Made by a program: the position numbers and the translations under genes. From the NCBI RefSeq assembly GCF_000420365.1, contig NZ_ATUU01000001.1, positions 62,001 through 126,000 of the forward strand: a stretch of DNA of 64,000 bases, in the 5' to 3' direction. A model generated the notes under the pieces. The model did no database searches. It worked only from the letters and a program-made list of their open reading frames with translations, and was not told the origin of the DNA. This document shows positions 44,494 to 53,201 of the stretch, one piece after another (position 1 is the first letter of the stretch; every line of letters begins with the position of its first letter). Source of the DNA: Weissella halotolerans DSM 20190 (GTDB lineage Bacteria; Bacillota; Bacilli; Lactobacillales; Lactobacillaceae).

Positions 44494-45858
44494 ATGCAAA
44501 ACGTGAAAGCTTTTGTTACGGCCATTGGGCGTGATAAACGAAATATGAATGCCTGGGATATGTTTGCAACCTGGTTCGGGGCAAATGCTAATAATGGAAC
44601 CTGGTTCATTGGTGGTATTATTGCTGCATGTGGCTTGATTGGAGGTCTTTGGGCCCTAGTCATTGCCTCGGTAATTTCCTATGTCTTTTTAGGATTGGTA
44701 GGCTACATGGGCTATAAAACTGGTTTGTCAACGACCACGTTGACCCGAGCAACCTTTGGTATTCGTGGCAGTATTGTACCATCCTTGGTGAACTTTATAA
44801 TGTTTATGGGATGGACAGCAGTTAATACCTTTATTGCGGCGACCTCCCTGTCTTATATATTTAACTCCCTGTTTGCTTGGCCAATTTATGGAACACCAGG
44901 TGGGAATAAGGGCCTGATAGTGGGCATTCTAGTAATGAGTATTTTGCATTTATTAAGTATTGTTACTGGGCAGGGGTCGATTCGCCTAATTGAGCGCCTG
45001 GGAATCGGACTAGTCATGGTTTTTGTCGTGTGGGAGACTGTGGTGGTCTTCCAACATGTCTCTTTTGCAGCCTTAGCAAAATGGGTAGTCCCACTTAAAG
45101 ATCGCATGCCATTTGGGCTGGCCATTGACAGCTTAGCTGCCTTTAACCTGGCTTGGGTAACCAGTGCGGCCGATTTTTCGCGTTTTGCTAAGACAAAAAC
45201 TGGCGCGACGACAGCATCCTTTTTAGGGGCCTTAACAGGGGTACTCAGCTTTGCAGCCATTGGACTATGTACCACCATTAGTGTGGCTTTAACCACGGGA
45301 ATCTATAATCCAAATAATTCTGATCCTAGTACCGTAGCAAACGAACTGGGTTTAGGAATGGTTGCGATGATTGTCATTGTGCTAACTAGTATGACCGCTA
45401 ATGCAGTTAATCTACAGGCAGCTGGATCAGCACTTAATAATATGCTCCCTAAGATGAGCTTGCGGCGGTCGCTTGTCATTGTCACCATAATTTCGATGGT
45501 CTTTACCTTTATTCCCTTAATAAATGGTAGTTTTTTGGCTGTCTTTACTCAATTCTTGGACTACATTGGCATGTTTTTAGGGCCGATTATTGCGATTATC
45601 TTAGTTGATTATTTCTTAGTAGCTAGGGGGGATTATCCAACGAGTGCCTTTTCAAGGGTTAATGGTCCGTTTTGGTATTATAAAGGAGTTAATTGGCCGG
45701 TATTTGTACTTTGGTTACTAGGAATAGGGTTATACTTAGGGTTAGCACGAATACCCCAGATTCAAGCTACCACAGGAGCAACCTTCATTGTGATGGTGAT
45801 TACTGGATGTTTGTATATGGTTATGACAAGGGTGCTCAAGAAAGGATCGGTTGACTAA
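44494..45858 (+). CDS. codB: Cytosine permease
   Basis: NCS1-family importer for cytosine, 454 residues, 12 hydrophobic spans. NCS1 pattern NMNAWDMFATWFGANANNGTW in the first 45 residues and AWVTSAADFSRFAKTK near 220. Forms an operon with cytosine deaminase (8-base overlap), which makes the substrate assignment firm. TGGAGGGG ribosome site before ATG. Confidence 0.93.
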   Translation: MQNVKAFVTAIGRDKRNMNAWDMFATWFGANANNGTWFIGGIIAACGLIGGLWALVIASVISYVFLGLVGYMGYKTGLSTTTLTRATFGIRGSIVPSLVNFIMFMGWTAVNTFIAATSLSYIFNSLFAWPIYGTPGGNKGLIVGILVMSILHLLSIVTGQGSIRLIERLGIGLVMVFVVWETVVVFQHVSFAALAKWVVPLKDRMPFGLAIDSLAAFNLAWVTSAADFSRFAKTKTGATTASFLGALTGVLSFAAIGLCTTISVALTTGIYNPNNSDPSTVANELGLGMVAMIVIVLTSMTANAVNLQAAGSALNNMLPKMSLRRSLVIVTIISMVFTFIPLINGSFLAVFTQFLDYIGMFLGPIIAIILVDYFLVARGDYPTSAFSRVNGPFWYYKGVNWPVFVLWLLGIGLYLGLARIPQIQATTGATFIVMVITGCLYMVMTRVLKKGSVD

Positions 45859-47107
45859 AACAATGTTAATTAAACAGGTATATATTGAAAATGACCAAGA
45901 GCAAAAGGATATCCGCATTCAGGATGGCACCATTACACAAATTGACCAAGGGTTGGAACCAAAACCAGGTGAAGAGGTCTTAGAGTTGACCGGTAAGTTG
46001 GTGATTCCACCCTTCGTTGATTCACATGTACACCTTGATTCGACTTTAACAGCCGGTCAACCAGAATGGAATGAGTCGGGGACTTTATTTGACGGGATTA
46101 GAATTTGGTCTGATCGTAAGCAAACACTATCGACAGCAGATGTAAAAACGCGCGCAATTCAAACTTTAAAAAAGCAAGCCCAGCACGGTATTCAATATGT
46201 CAGAAGTCATGTTGATACGACTGATCCAAGTTTTACGGCTTTGCAAGCCTTATTAGAGGTACGTGATGAGGTGGCAGATTTCATTGACCTTCAATTGGTA
46301 GCCTTTCCGCAAGAGGGAATTTTGTCCTTTCCAAAGGGGAAAGAGCTTATGGAAGAGGCAGCTAAGATGGGCGTCGATGCAATTGGTGGGATTCCACATT
46401 ATGAATTTAACCGTTTTTATGGTCGGGACTCGCTAATTTTCTTAATGGACTTAGCACAACGATACGACAAATTAGTGGACGTGCACTGCGATGAAATTGA
46501 TGATCCCAATGCACGTAATTTAGAAGTTTTAGCAACCCTTGCATATGAATCGGGGCTTAAAGAACGGGTTACTGCTAGCCATACGGTATCCTTGGCCGCA
46601 GTCAGTGATGCTTATGCCTATAACTTGATGCGACTATTAGAAATGGCAAAAATTAATATGGTTGCCAACCCCTTAGTTAATATGCACTTAGGTGGCCGCT
46701 TTGATACCTATCCAAAGCGACGTGGTCTCACGCGGGTTAAAGAATTACTTGAACATCATATTAATGTCTCCTTTGGAGAAGACGATGTAAAAGATCCTTG
46801 GTACCCCATGGGTGATGGTAATATGCTAGACGTACTTTATGTTGGGCTCTTGGCGACTGGAATGATGGGGTATCATGATATTCTTGAATCTTATCAGCTC
46901 ATTGGTCGAAACGGAGCTAAAACCTTACATGTGGCTGACGAGTATGGAATTGAAGTTGGTAAGCCAGCCAGTTTCTTGGTTTACGATGCTCAGAATTTTT
47001 ATGACGTCCTGAATGAACGGGCCACGCTGCTCTACTCAATTAGAAAGGGCCATATTTTGGTTAAAAATCGCCCGGCCAAAGGTGAGACTTTCTTAACCCT
47101 TCGATAG
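45851..47107 (+). CDS. codA: Cytosine deaminase
   Basis: Amidohydrolase converting cytosine to uracil and ammonia; feeds salvage with codB and udk. Metal ligands visible: HVHLD near 60, VHCDEIDD near 215 and SHTVSL near 244, with a later catalytic Asp in GEDDVKDP. 418 residues, close to E. coli CodA. The start is probably TTG 45851 (AAAGGA a few bases upstream); ATG 45863 is further from it. TTG overlaps codB by 8 bases. Confidence 0.93.
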   Translation: MTKTMLIKQVYIENDQEQKDIRIQDGTITQIDQGLEPKPGEEVLELTGKLVIPPFVDSHVHLDSTLTAGQPEWNESGTLFDGIRIWSDRKQTLSTADVKTRAIQTLKKQAQHGIQYVRSHVDTTDPSFTALQALLEVRDEVADFIDLQLVAFPQEGILSFPKGKELMEEAAKMGVDAIGGIPHYEFNRFYGRDSLIFLMDLAQRYDKLVDVHCDEIDDPNARNLEVLATLAYESGLKERVTASHTVSLAAVSDAYAYNLMRLLEMAKINMVANPLVNMHLGGRFDTYPKRRGLTRVKELLEHHINVSFGEDDVKDPWYPMGDGNMLDVLYVGLLATGMMGYHDILESYQLIGRNGAKTLHVADEYGIEVGKPASFLVYDAQNFYDVLNERATLLYSIRKGHILVKNRPAKGETFLTLR

Positions 47108-47258
47108 AACTTGACTGGGCTACCAAACGCAATGAGGCCAGAGTCTGGCATTTAGTTTAGGTAAGCTTGACCCAAACGCCGCTAAGTGAGAATTTGCTGT
47201 GAAACATGAAAAAAACCTGGCAAAAGTATTAATTAAGTATAGAAAATTCCTGATTTAA

Positions 47259-47287
47259 TTGAGAGGACCCTTTCTGACGTGTATACT
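47259..47287 (+). promoter_or_regulatory. Promoter of the YjeM-like permease
   Basis: TTGAGA (47259-47264), 17 bases, TATACT (47282-47287). The remainder of 47108-47361 shows no gene; GCCAG..CTGGC at 47143-47155 is a weak hairpin without a T run. Confidence 0.7.
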
Positions 47288-47361
47288 TACAACTGGATAT
47301 TTATTAGTAAAATCGCATTTTTATAAGATGCACCAGTTTTTATACCTACAAGGAGTATACG

Positions 47362-48849
47362 ATGAATCAGAAAAAGATTGGCCTGGGTGCCCTGGTCATG
47401 ATGATGTTTACCACAATCTTTGGTTTTGCCAATGGACCAGTTGCCTTTATGCAAATGGGGTATGCAGCCATTATTTGGTATATTTTAGGTGCGTTTTTCT
47501 TCTTTCTTCCAACATCCATGATGTATGCTGAGTTTGGTTCTTCTTTTAATGAAGCCAAAGGAGGCATATATTCTTGGATGGAACGGTCGTTGGGGAAAAA
47601 GACAGCCTTTATTGCAACCTTTATCGGTCTTGCTGCTTGGGTTGTTTGGATGATTTCCATTTCACAAAAGGTGTGGATTCCCTTTTCTACAGTTTTTGCC
47701 GGTCATGACACGACGCAATCCTGGTCATTTTTAGGGTTGACTAGTACCCAGACTGTTGGACTATTAGCCGCGCTCTTTGTGCTTGTGGTTGCTTTATTTG
47801 TCACCAAGGGTGTTGACTCCATCTCAAAGATTTCCTCGCTGGGTGGAATGTTTGTTATGGCCCTAAATGTTATTTTATTGGTCGTATCAGTAGTGGTTGT
47901 GATTGCTAATCACGGGCAGTTTGCTGAACCCATACACGCTAAGTCCTTCATTGTGCCACAAAATCCAGCTTTTCAATCCCCAATGCAGATGATTTCCTTT
48001 GCCCTCTATGCTGTCTTTGCTTATGCTGGCTTGGAACAGATGGGTGGCTTGATGACCGATATTAAGGATCCTGAAAAGACGTATCCTAAGGCAGCTCTGA
48101 TTGCAACCACGGTCATTGGAATTGGCTATGCAGCATCCATATTACTTTGGGGGGCAACAACCAATTGGTTAAAACTTGCCAACATGCCAGCTGCCAATTT
48201 AGGTAATATTACGTATGTACTAATGCATAATCTTGGCTTTTCACTAGGCCATACCTTAGGATTGTCGGCCACATCGGCTACTATCTTAGGACAGTGGTTT
48301 GCGCGGTTTGCGGGCTTAGGCATGTTTATGGCCTATGTTGGCTCTTTCTTTGTCTTAACGTATTCACCATTAAAGTCCTTCATTTTAGGATCGCCTAAAG
48401 AAATCTGGCCTAGTTCAGTACGCCGTTTAAACAAGGCAGGGGTACCCACAGTTGCCGTTTGGCTACAAGCACTGCTGGTGGTAACCTTTGTCTTAGCAAT
48501 TTCATTTGGTGGTCAAAACGCTAAACAGCTTTATTTGATTTTAACTAATATGGGTAATGTTTCGTCAACTTTGCCTTATGTCTTCTTAGTGGCTGCCTTT
48601 CCCATCTTTAAAAAATTAACAGATGTTAAGCGTCCCTTTGTTTTCTTTAAAACAATGAGGGCTACTTGGTTGGTGTCGGCAATTGTTGAGCTATTGATTG
48701 TGACGTCAATGGTAATGACCGTGTTGCCATTAATTATCAATGGTGATTATTTCAATGCCTTTTGGACGATTATTGGCCCTGTTTTCTTTGCTCTACTAGC
48801 CTGGGCCTTATATGCGCATGCGGAGCATAAGCATGGAAAGTTACAGTGA
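47362..48849 (+). CDS. APC-family amino-acid permease, YjeM-like
   Basis: 495 residues, about 12 spans. The N-terminal half strongly resembles E. coli YjeM, a glutamate/GABA-type transporter of the APC superfamily (LGALVMMMFTTIFGFANGP, GGIYSWMERSLG, KVWIPFSTVFAG). Substrate in LAB is unknown. AAGGAG before ATG and own promoter; no neighbour shares the transcript. Confidence 0.85.
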   Translation: MNQKKIGLGALVMMMFTTIFGFANGPVAFMQMGYAAIIWYILGAFFFFLPTSMMYAEFGSSFNEAKGGIYSWMERSLGKKTAFIATFIGLAAWVVWMISISQKVWIPFSTVFAGHDTTQSWSFLGLTSTQTVGLLAALFVLVVALFVTKGVDSISKISSLGGMFVMALNVILLVVSVVVVIANHGQFAEPIHAKSFIVPQNPAFQSPMQMISFALYAVFAYAGLEQMGGLMTDIKDPEKTYPKAALIATTVIGIGYAASILLWGATTNWLKLANMPAANLGNITYVLMHNLGFSLGHTLGLSATSATILGQWFARFAGLGMFMAYVGSFFVLTYSPLKSFILGSPKEIWPSSVRRLNKAGVPTVAVWLQALLVVTFVLAISFGGQNAKQLYLILTNMGNVSSTLPYVFLVAAFPIFKKLTDVKRPFVFFKTMRATWLVSAIVELLIVTSMVMTVLPLIINGDYFNAFWTIIGPVFFALLAWALYAHAEHKHGKLQ

Positions 48850-48944
48850 TTATCCAGGGTTTTTATATGGTTTTAAGCTATAAGATGTAAAATAATTAAG
48901 TCCGTGGGGTTCTTTTCCGTTTTTGGAAAGCACTTTGCGGACTA

Positions 48945-48953
48945 TGTTATAAT
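48945..48953 (+). promoter_or_regulatory. Extended -10 promoter of yidC
   Basis: TGt-TATAAT, with TTGGAA 19 bases upstream (48923-48928) as possible -35. Confidence 0.6.
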
Positions 48954-48990
48954 AAAGGATAAATTTAAAGGTAGGTAAGGAATAGAACTT

Positions 48991-49938
48991 ATGAAAATTA
49001 AAGGCTTAACGCCACTCTTATTAGTAATTCTTTTGGTGATGGTATTTACGGGGAACTTAAATATTTTGCAAGGTCCCTTAACCGACTTTATGACCTGGTC
49101 TGAAGAGGTCATTGGCGGGCAAAACGCCGTCGGTTGGTCAATTATCATTTTGACCTTGGGCGTGCGTTTAATTCTAATGCCCATGATGGTCCAACAACAG
49201 CATGCAGCAACGGTTCAGCAAGAGAAGATGCGCCTGTTACAACCACAATTAAAAAAGGTGCAAGAAGCCCAAAAGCAGGCTAAAACGCAAGAAGAGCAAA
49301 TGCGTGCATCACAAGCAATGATGGCCATTTATCGTGAAAATGGTGTATCAATGTTAGGTGGGATGAATTTTTCGACCATTATTATTCAATGGCCAATATT
49401 TATTGGTCTTTACGATGCTATTCGGGCGTCAAAGGACCTAGCTAGTGCTACCTTCTTTGGGATTTCCTTAGCTGATAAGAGTATGATTTTAGCTTTGGGG
49501 ACCGCGCTGGCCTACGGCGTTCAGGCTTACTTATCCATGATTGGTATTCCTGAAGAACAAAAGAAATCTATGAGCATGATGATGTATGTTATGCCAGTCA
49601 TGATGTTCTTTATGACGATGGTTACCAATGGGGGAATTGCCTTATACTTCTTTGCAGGGGCCATCGTGATGATTTTGCAACAGGTCATTATTACCTTGTG
49701 GCGGCCAAGCATCCGGCGGCGTGTCTTTGAAACCTTCGAGGTGAAAGATGTAGTTGATGATGCCCTGGCGGGTAATTTGACAACGGCCCAGACAGGCGCT
49801 ATTGCCAATGCCCTAAAAAGTGCGCAAAAGCAACAGCCTGGTGCTGATCGTAAGGATGTGACACCTAGTTCAAGTGCCTTGGATGAACAGGCTTTGCGAG
49901 AACGGAATCGTAAGCAGAATGCAGGTAAACAAGGGTAA
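48991..49938 (+). CDS. yidC: Membrane protein insertase YidC/OxaA
   Basis: 315 residues. After an N-terminal signal-like span, the five-helix Oxa1 core follows: VGWSIIILTLGVRLILMPMMV with the hydrophilic-groove arginine, then MNFSTIIIQWPIFIGLYDAI and YVMPVMMFFMTMVTNGGIALYFF. The end is basic (RNRKQNAGKQG). The usual lipobox cysteine of Gram-positive YidC is missing at the first span (no Cys in the first 30 residues), so it may not be a lipoprotein. It is not next to rnpA, the location of the main copy, so it may be the YidC2-type paralogue. Confidence 0.88.
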   Translation: MKIKGLTPLLLVILLVMVFTGNLNILQGPLTDFMTWSEEVIGGQNAVGWSIIILTLGVRLILMPMMVQQQHAATVQQEKMRLLQPQLKKVQEAQKQAKTQEEQMRASQAMMAIYRENGVSMLGGMNFSTIIIQWPIFIGLYDAIRASKDLASATFFGISLADKSMILALGTALAYGVQAYLSMIGIPEEQKKSMSMMMYVMPVMMFFMTMVTNGGIALYFFAGAIVMILQQVIITLWRPSIRRRVFETFEVKDVVDDALAGNLTTAQTGAIANALKSAQKQQPGADRKDVTPSSSALDEQALRERNRKQNAGKQG

Positions 49939-50033
49939 CCTTACCAAAAGCCTGTAGAACACTTGTAAAAAGTTAGTGCCAATGTTAGAGTTAATGCATT
50001 CAGAACTGTATCTGACCAAGAAGGAGAAGAGAA

Positions 50034-50369
50034 ATGGAATTTTATCAACCAAGTAAGCATACTGATGCCCAGTTGCAAGCAGCTATTCAGGACCATCCTA
50101 AGGTGATTGTCTTTTTACAGGCCGATTGGTGTGGTGATTGTAAGGCAATTAAACCATTTGTTAAAGAACTTCGCCAATTAGCGGAACAAAAGGGTGCTTT
50201 TTGGATTGATGCTGATCGTGATGCAAATATTGAATTTGCTAAGGAACAGGGTTTGCGTGGTATTCCAGCCTTTATTCTTTTTGACCAAGGACAGCAAAAG
50301 GCACACATTGGTAATGGTGAGCGTTTAGCACCTCAAGCTGTTCAAGCCTGGTTAGCACAAGAACTATAA
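50034..50369 (+). CDS. Thioredoxin-family protein
   Basis: 111 residues, thioredoxin fold with ADWCGDCKAIKPF (active CGDC near 32-35) and the cis-proline loop GIPAFILF near 78. Probably a cytoplasmic disulphide reductase (YtpP-like), which could feed MsrA. AAGGAG upstream of ATG. Terminator at 50403. Confidence 0.85.
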   Translation: MEFYQPSKHTDAQLQAAIQDHPKVIVFLQADWCGDCKAIKPFVKELRQLAEQKGAFWIDADRDANIEFAKEQGLRGIPAFILFDQGQQKAHIGNGERLAPQAVQAWLAQEL

Positions 50370-50402
50370 GTAGTTTATGACTTATCATATAAGTGTATAG
50401 TT

Positions 50403-50442
50403 AAACCCCCAACGTGGTTTTTGGCCACATTGGGGGTTTTTT
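50403..50442 (+). terminator. Terminator after the thioredoxin gene
   Basis: AAACCCCCAACGTGG pairs with CCACATTGGGGGTTT (one weak pair), ending in a T run. Confidence 0.85.
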
Positions 50443-50491
50443 AATAAGGTCAAACTAGCATCATCGCAGGGGACAATGATTCATTTGTAAA

Positions 50492-51385
50492 TTAAAATAG
50501 GGTCGGTCGTTTAGCCTTAGCATAACTAAACCCTTCTCCTAGGGTTTGCGTTGTGTCTAGGACGGTAACAAAGGCTTGAGCGTCTATACGATGAATAATC
50601 GCTTGTAGGGTGTTCATTTCAGAGGGATCAACTACGACATAGATTAAGGTTTTAGGTGTATGGGTATAGCCGCCTTCGCCTTGTAGTAATGTGGTTCCCC
50701 GTTCTAATTCTAAGAGAATAGCTTGCGAAATTTGTTCGCTATGTTCAGAAAGAATTAAAAAGGCGCGCGCACTGTAACCTCCCTTTTGGGTATAATTAAC
50801 CATTTGTGAAAAAACAAAGGCTGCAATGACGGTATACATCATTTGATTTAGGTCGATATAGACTAAGGAAGCAATCAACACAAGTAAATCTAGCATGAAG
50901 AGAGTTCGTCCCATAGGGATAGCGAAGCGTTGTTCAACAATTCGTGCGATAATGTCGCTACCGCCTGTTGTACCCCCATAACGATAGATAATACCGGAAC
51001 CTAGTCCTCCGAAAAAGCCGGCCAACAAGGCTGAAATTAGCATGTCATGATGTAGGTCAAGGTGCATGGGATATAACTGCCATAACCATAGCCAAAAGGA
51101 TAGGGCAAGGGTACCAAAGATAGTATAAATAAGTGCGCGCCGACCAAGAATGCGTAACCCCAGCGCAAAAAGGGGAAGGTTTAGAATCAAGGTAGAGTAG
51201 GCGGGATTGAACTGGAAAAGTGCTCGTAGAATCAGGGTGATTCCTGACATCCCACCTTCAGCTAGATTGTTAGGGATATTAATGTTGACGATTGCCCAGC
51301 CATAAATGGCAGTCCCAAGGCAAAAAATAAGAAGATGTGACCACTGAATGGTTTCAGTTTGGCCAGCTGCTCGTGGCTCAGACAT
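50492..51385 (-). CDS. YitT family membrane protein (DUF161/DUF2179)
   Basis: 297 residues. About five to six N-terminal spans with conserved NIPNNLAEGGMSGITLIL and GFFGGLGSGIIYRYGGTTGGSDII, then a soluble C-terminal DUF2179-type domain near 205-290. Function unknown, but common in Firmicutes. AAAGGAGG ribosome site on the minus strand. Follows tetR with a 53-base gap and may be its target. Confidence 0.85.
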   Translation of the reverse strand: MSEPRAAGQTETIQWSHLLIFCLGTAIYGWAIVNINIPNNLAEGGMSGITLILRALFQFNPAYSTLILNLPLFALGLRILGRRALIYTIFGTLALSFWLWLWQLYPMHLDLHHDMLISALLAGFFGGLGSGIIYRYGGTTGGSDIIARIVEQRFAIPMGRTLFMLDLLVLIASLVYIDLNQMMYTVIAAFVFSQMVNYTQKGGYSARAFLILSEHSEQISQAILLELERGTTLLQGEGGYTHTPKTLIYVVVDPSEMNTLQAIIHRIDAQAFVTVLDTTQTLGEGFSYAKAKRPTLF

Positions 51386-51397
51386 GCTTGAACCTCC

Positions 51398-51405
51398 TTT
51401 ACCTT
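51398..51405 (-). repeat. AAGGTAAA box upstream of yitT
   Basis: One of four copies of the octamer AAGGTAAA around tetR and yitT (minus strand), here directly before the yitT ribosome site. Confidence 0.4.
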
Positions 51406-51438
51406 ATAAAGCAGTTGAGGCCAGCTAAGTCTCTTCGT

Positions 51439-52068
51439 TTAGAGACTAGCATGTTGTGCATCCGTCATCTCACTAGCGATAGCGGTCATGTCGTCAATTG
51501 ATTCATGAAGACCGGTTGCAATCCAACGAATGGCTAATGCCAACATTCCTGATGCAGTAAAGTCAGCAACGTAATCAATGGATGGACCGGCTGAATTTTG
51601 GCGTGCCTGGCTAAAGAGCTGGACATAAAGATCGTGTAAGATATCGCGTAGAGGTGGATAAAATTGTTCACGTAGGCCTGCATTAAGCAAAACAGCAATA
51701 GCGGTTCCATTTACCTGAATAAAACCAAAGAAAGCACGGGCAATGGCCGCACTATCTAGGGGTAAAGCTTTAGCTTCAGCTTGAAAGTCCTGCGTTAATT
51801 GGGCGACAATGGCATTGATAACCGCTTCTTTTGTACCAAAATGGCGATAAAAAGCCATCCGTGACACGCCTGCCAAGCGAGTAATTTCTGTTACTGCTAG
51901 TTGGTCATAAGATTGGCTTTGTAACAAAGTTAGCGTGGCATCAATAATTTGATCATCCGTCTGTTGGCGGATGCTTTCAGTTAACATATTTTTCATAACA
52001 TGACTATCATAATATGGCTTAGGGATAGAACGAACCTGGTAAGGTAAATTAAAAGACAGATTTATCAT
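51439..52068 (-). CDS. TetR/AcrR-family transcriptional regulator
   Basis: 209 residues; DNA-binding helix-turn-helix near residues 62-77 (EITRLAGVSRMAFYRHFG) and a divergent ligand-binding part behind it. Start at ATG 52068 chosen because GAAAGG lies 6 bases upstream, although homologues often begin about 25 residues later (MKNMLTESIRQQ). Ligand unknown. Boxes of AAGGTAAA flank its start, suggesting autoregulation. Lies between the fni terminator and yitT. Confidence 0.75.
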   Translation of the reverse strand: MINLSFNLPYQVRSIPKPYYDSHVMKNMLTESIRQQTDDQIIDATLTLLQSQSYDQLAVTEITRLAGVSRMAFYRHFGTKEAVINAIVAQLTQDFQAEAKALPLDSAAIARAFFGFIQVNGTAIAVLLNAGLREQFYPPLRDILHDLYVQLFSQARQNSAGPSIDYVADFTASGMLALAIRWIATGLHESIDDMTAIASEMTDAQHASL

Positions 52069-52089
52069 CCTTTACCTTTCATTTACCTT
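52041..52089. repeat. AAGGTAAA box cluster at the tetR start
   Basis: Plus-strand view: AAGGTAAA at 52041-52048, TTTACCTT at 52071-52078 and 52082-52089. The latter two are 11 bases apart, one helical turn, and the first is inverted. A 9-base perfect inverted repeat (AAGGTAAAT/ATTTACCTT) results. Confidence 0.45.
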
Positions 52090-52093
52090 TGCC

Positions 52094-52145
52094 ATAAAAA
52101 TTTAAAGGATGTCCAGGTCATTTCCATGACTAAGACATCCTTTAA
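52094..52145 (-). terminator. Terminator of the mevalonate operon
   Basis: TTAAAGGATGTC and GACATCCTTTAA pair perfectly with an inner GTCAT/ATGAC stem, followed on the minus strand by a TTTTT run. Confidence 0.8.
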
Positions 52146-52148
52146 CTA

Positions 52149-53201
52149 TTAGTTAGACCTGCGCCGCTGCTGGGCATAAGATAGTAATTGTGCATTTAAA
52201 ATATAGGGGACGGTAGGTAAATCTGCTTGCGTATTAGCGCCAACTAAGGTATACAACTTAGCCAAGTCGGCCTGCCAGGACTGAATTTCAGCAGTTAAAC
52301 TAGCCGGTCCATCTTGCATTAGGGTATGCAGGAAGTGACCAGCAACACCTACAGCTTGGGCTCCCATCACCTGTGCTTTCAAGATATCAAGTGGGGTTTG
52401 GATGCCACCAGTCGCTATAATATGGCGCTTTGCATCAGGCTTGACGGCTTTTGCTTCAATGAGGCTTTCGGCCGTCGTCTGTCCCCAATCAAACATATAG
52501 TCTAGTGGAAAAGGATGGTCGCGGTTACGCCGGGCTTCAATTTCAGCAAAATTAGTTCCTGAACGGCCACCAAGATTAATGTAATGGACACCTAGGTCAG
52601 TTAGCGTTTGAATACTATCCTGGTCCATGCCAAAACCAACTTCTTTAACGATTACTGGTACGGACACCGCAGCTAAAATCGCTTGGATATTTTGTAGCCA
52701 CATAAATTGGCGATCACCTTCAGCCATTACTAATTCCTGGGCAACATTAACATGGATTTCTAAGGCGTCAGCCGCCAACATATCAATAGCCATCTGAGCC
52801 GCTTTAGGACCATGACCAGCGCCAAGATTAGCAATGATAAAGCCATCCGGATTTTCTTTGCGCACATTGGTGAAGTACTGTCTGGTACTGGCGTCTTTTA
52901 AGGCGATACTTTGTGAGCCCACAGCCATGGCTAATTGGGTTTCTTTGGCTACCTGTGCTAATTGGGTATTTAACTTTCCAGTTCGTGGACTGCCACCAGT
53001 CATCGCTTCGATGTAAAAGGGATAAGGCCAAGTGAAATCTGGTGTTTTAAAAGTCAGGTCAACTTGGTCTAGTCGGCTTTCAGGTAAGGGGCGATGAATG
53101 ATACGCATACCATTTAAGGAAGACTGAGGGCGAGCATGTCGGTAGTGGGCTTCAGCTAGCGCTAAATGTTCATCTTTACGATGCATATGTTCACTCGTCA
53201 T
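52149..53201 (-). CDS. fni: Type 2 isopentenyl-diphosphate delta-isomerase
   Basis: FMN-dependent isomerase converting IPP to DMAPP, last step of isoprenoid precursor formation. TIM-barrel with GSQSIALKDAS, IANLGAGH, VKEVGFGM and ATGGIQTPLD patterns. 350 residues from ATG 53201, which has AAGGAGG 6 bases upstream in the mvaK2 tail; the 10-residue longer start lacks that. Overlaps mvaK2 by 11 bases. Final gene of the operon mvk-mvaD-mvaK2-fni. Confidence 0.95.
   Translation of the reverse strand: MTSEHMHRKDEHLALAEAHYRHARPQSSLNGMRIIHRPLPESRLDQVDLTFKTPDFTWPYPFYIEAMTGGSPRTGKLNTQLAQVAKETQLAMAVGSQSIALKDASTRQYFTNVRKENPDGFIIANLGAGHGPKAAQMAIDMLAADALEIHVNVAQELVMAEGDRQFMWLQNIQAILAAVSVPVIVKEVGFGMDQDSIQTLTDLGVHYINLGGRSGTNFAEIEARRNRDHPFPLDYMFDWGQTTAESLIEAKAVKPDAKRHIIATGGIQTPLDILKAQVMGAQAVGVAGHFLHTLMQDGPASLTAEIQSWQADLAKLYTLVGANTQADLPTVPYILNAQLLSYAQQRRRSN

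Noticed and set aside
44886-45296. 136-codon open frame opposite codB
   Set aside because: Antisense shadow of a membrane protein gene; no ribosome site.
47259-47531. 90-codon frame overlapping the YjeM-like gene start
   Set aside because: Wrong frame relative to the conserved permease; contains the promoter itself.
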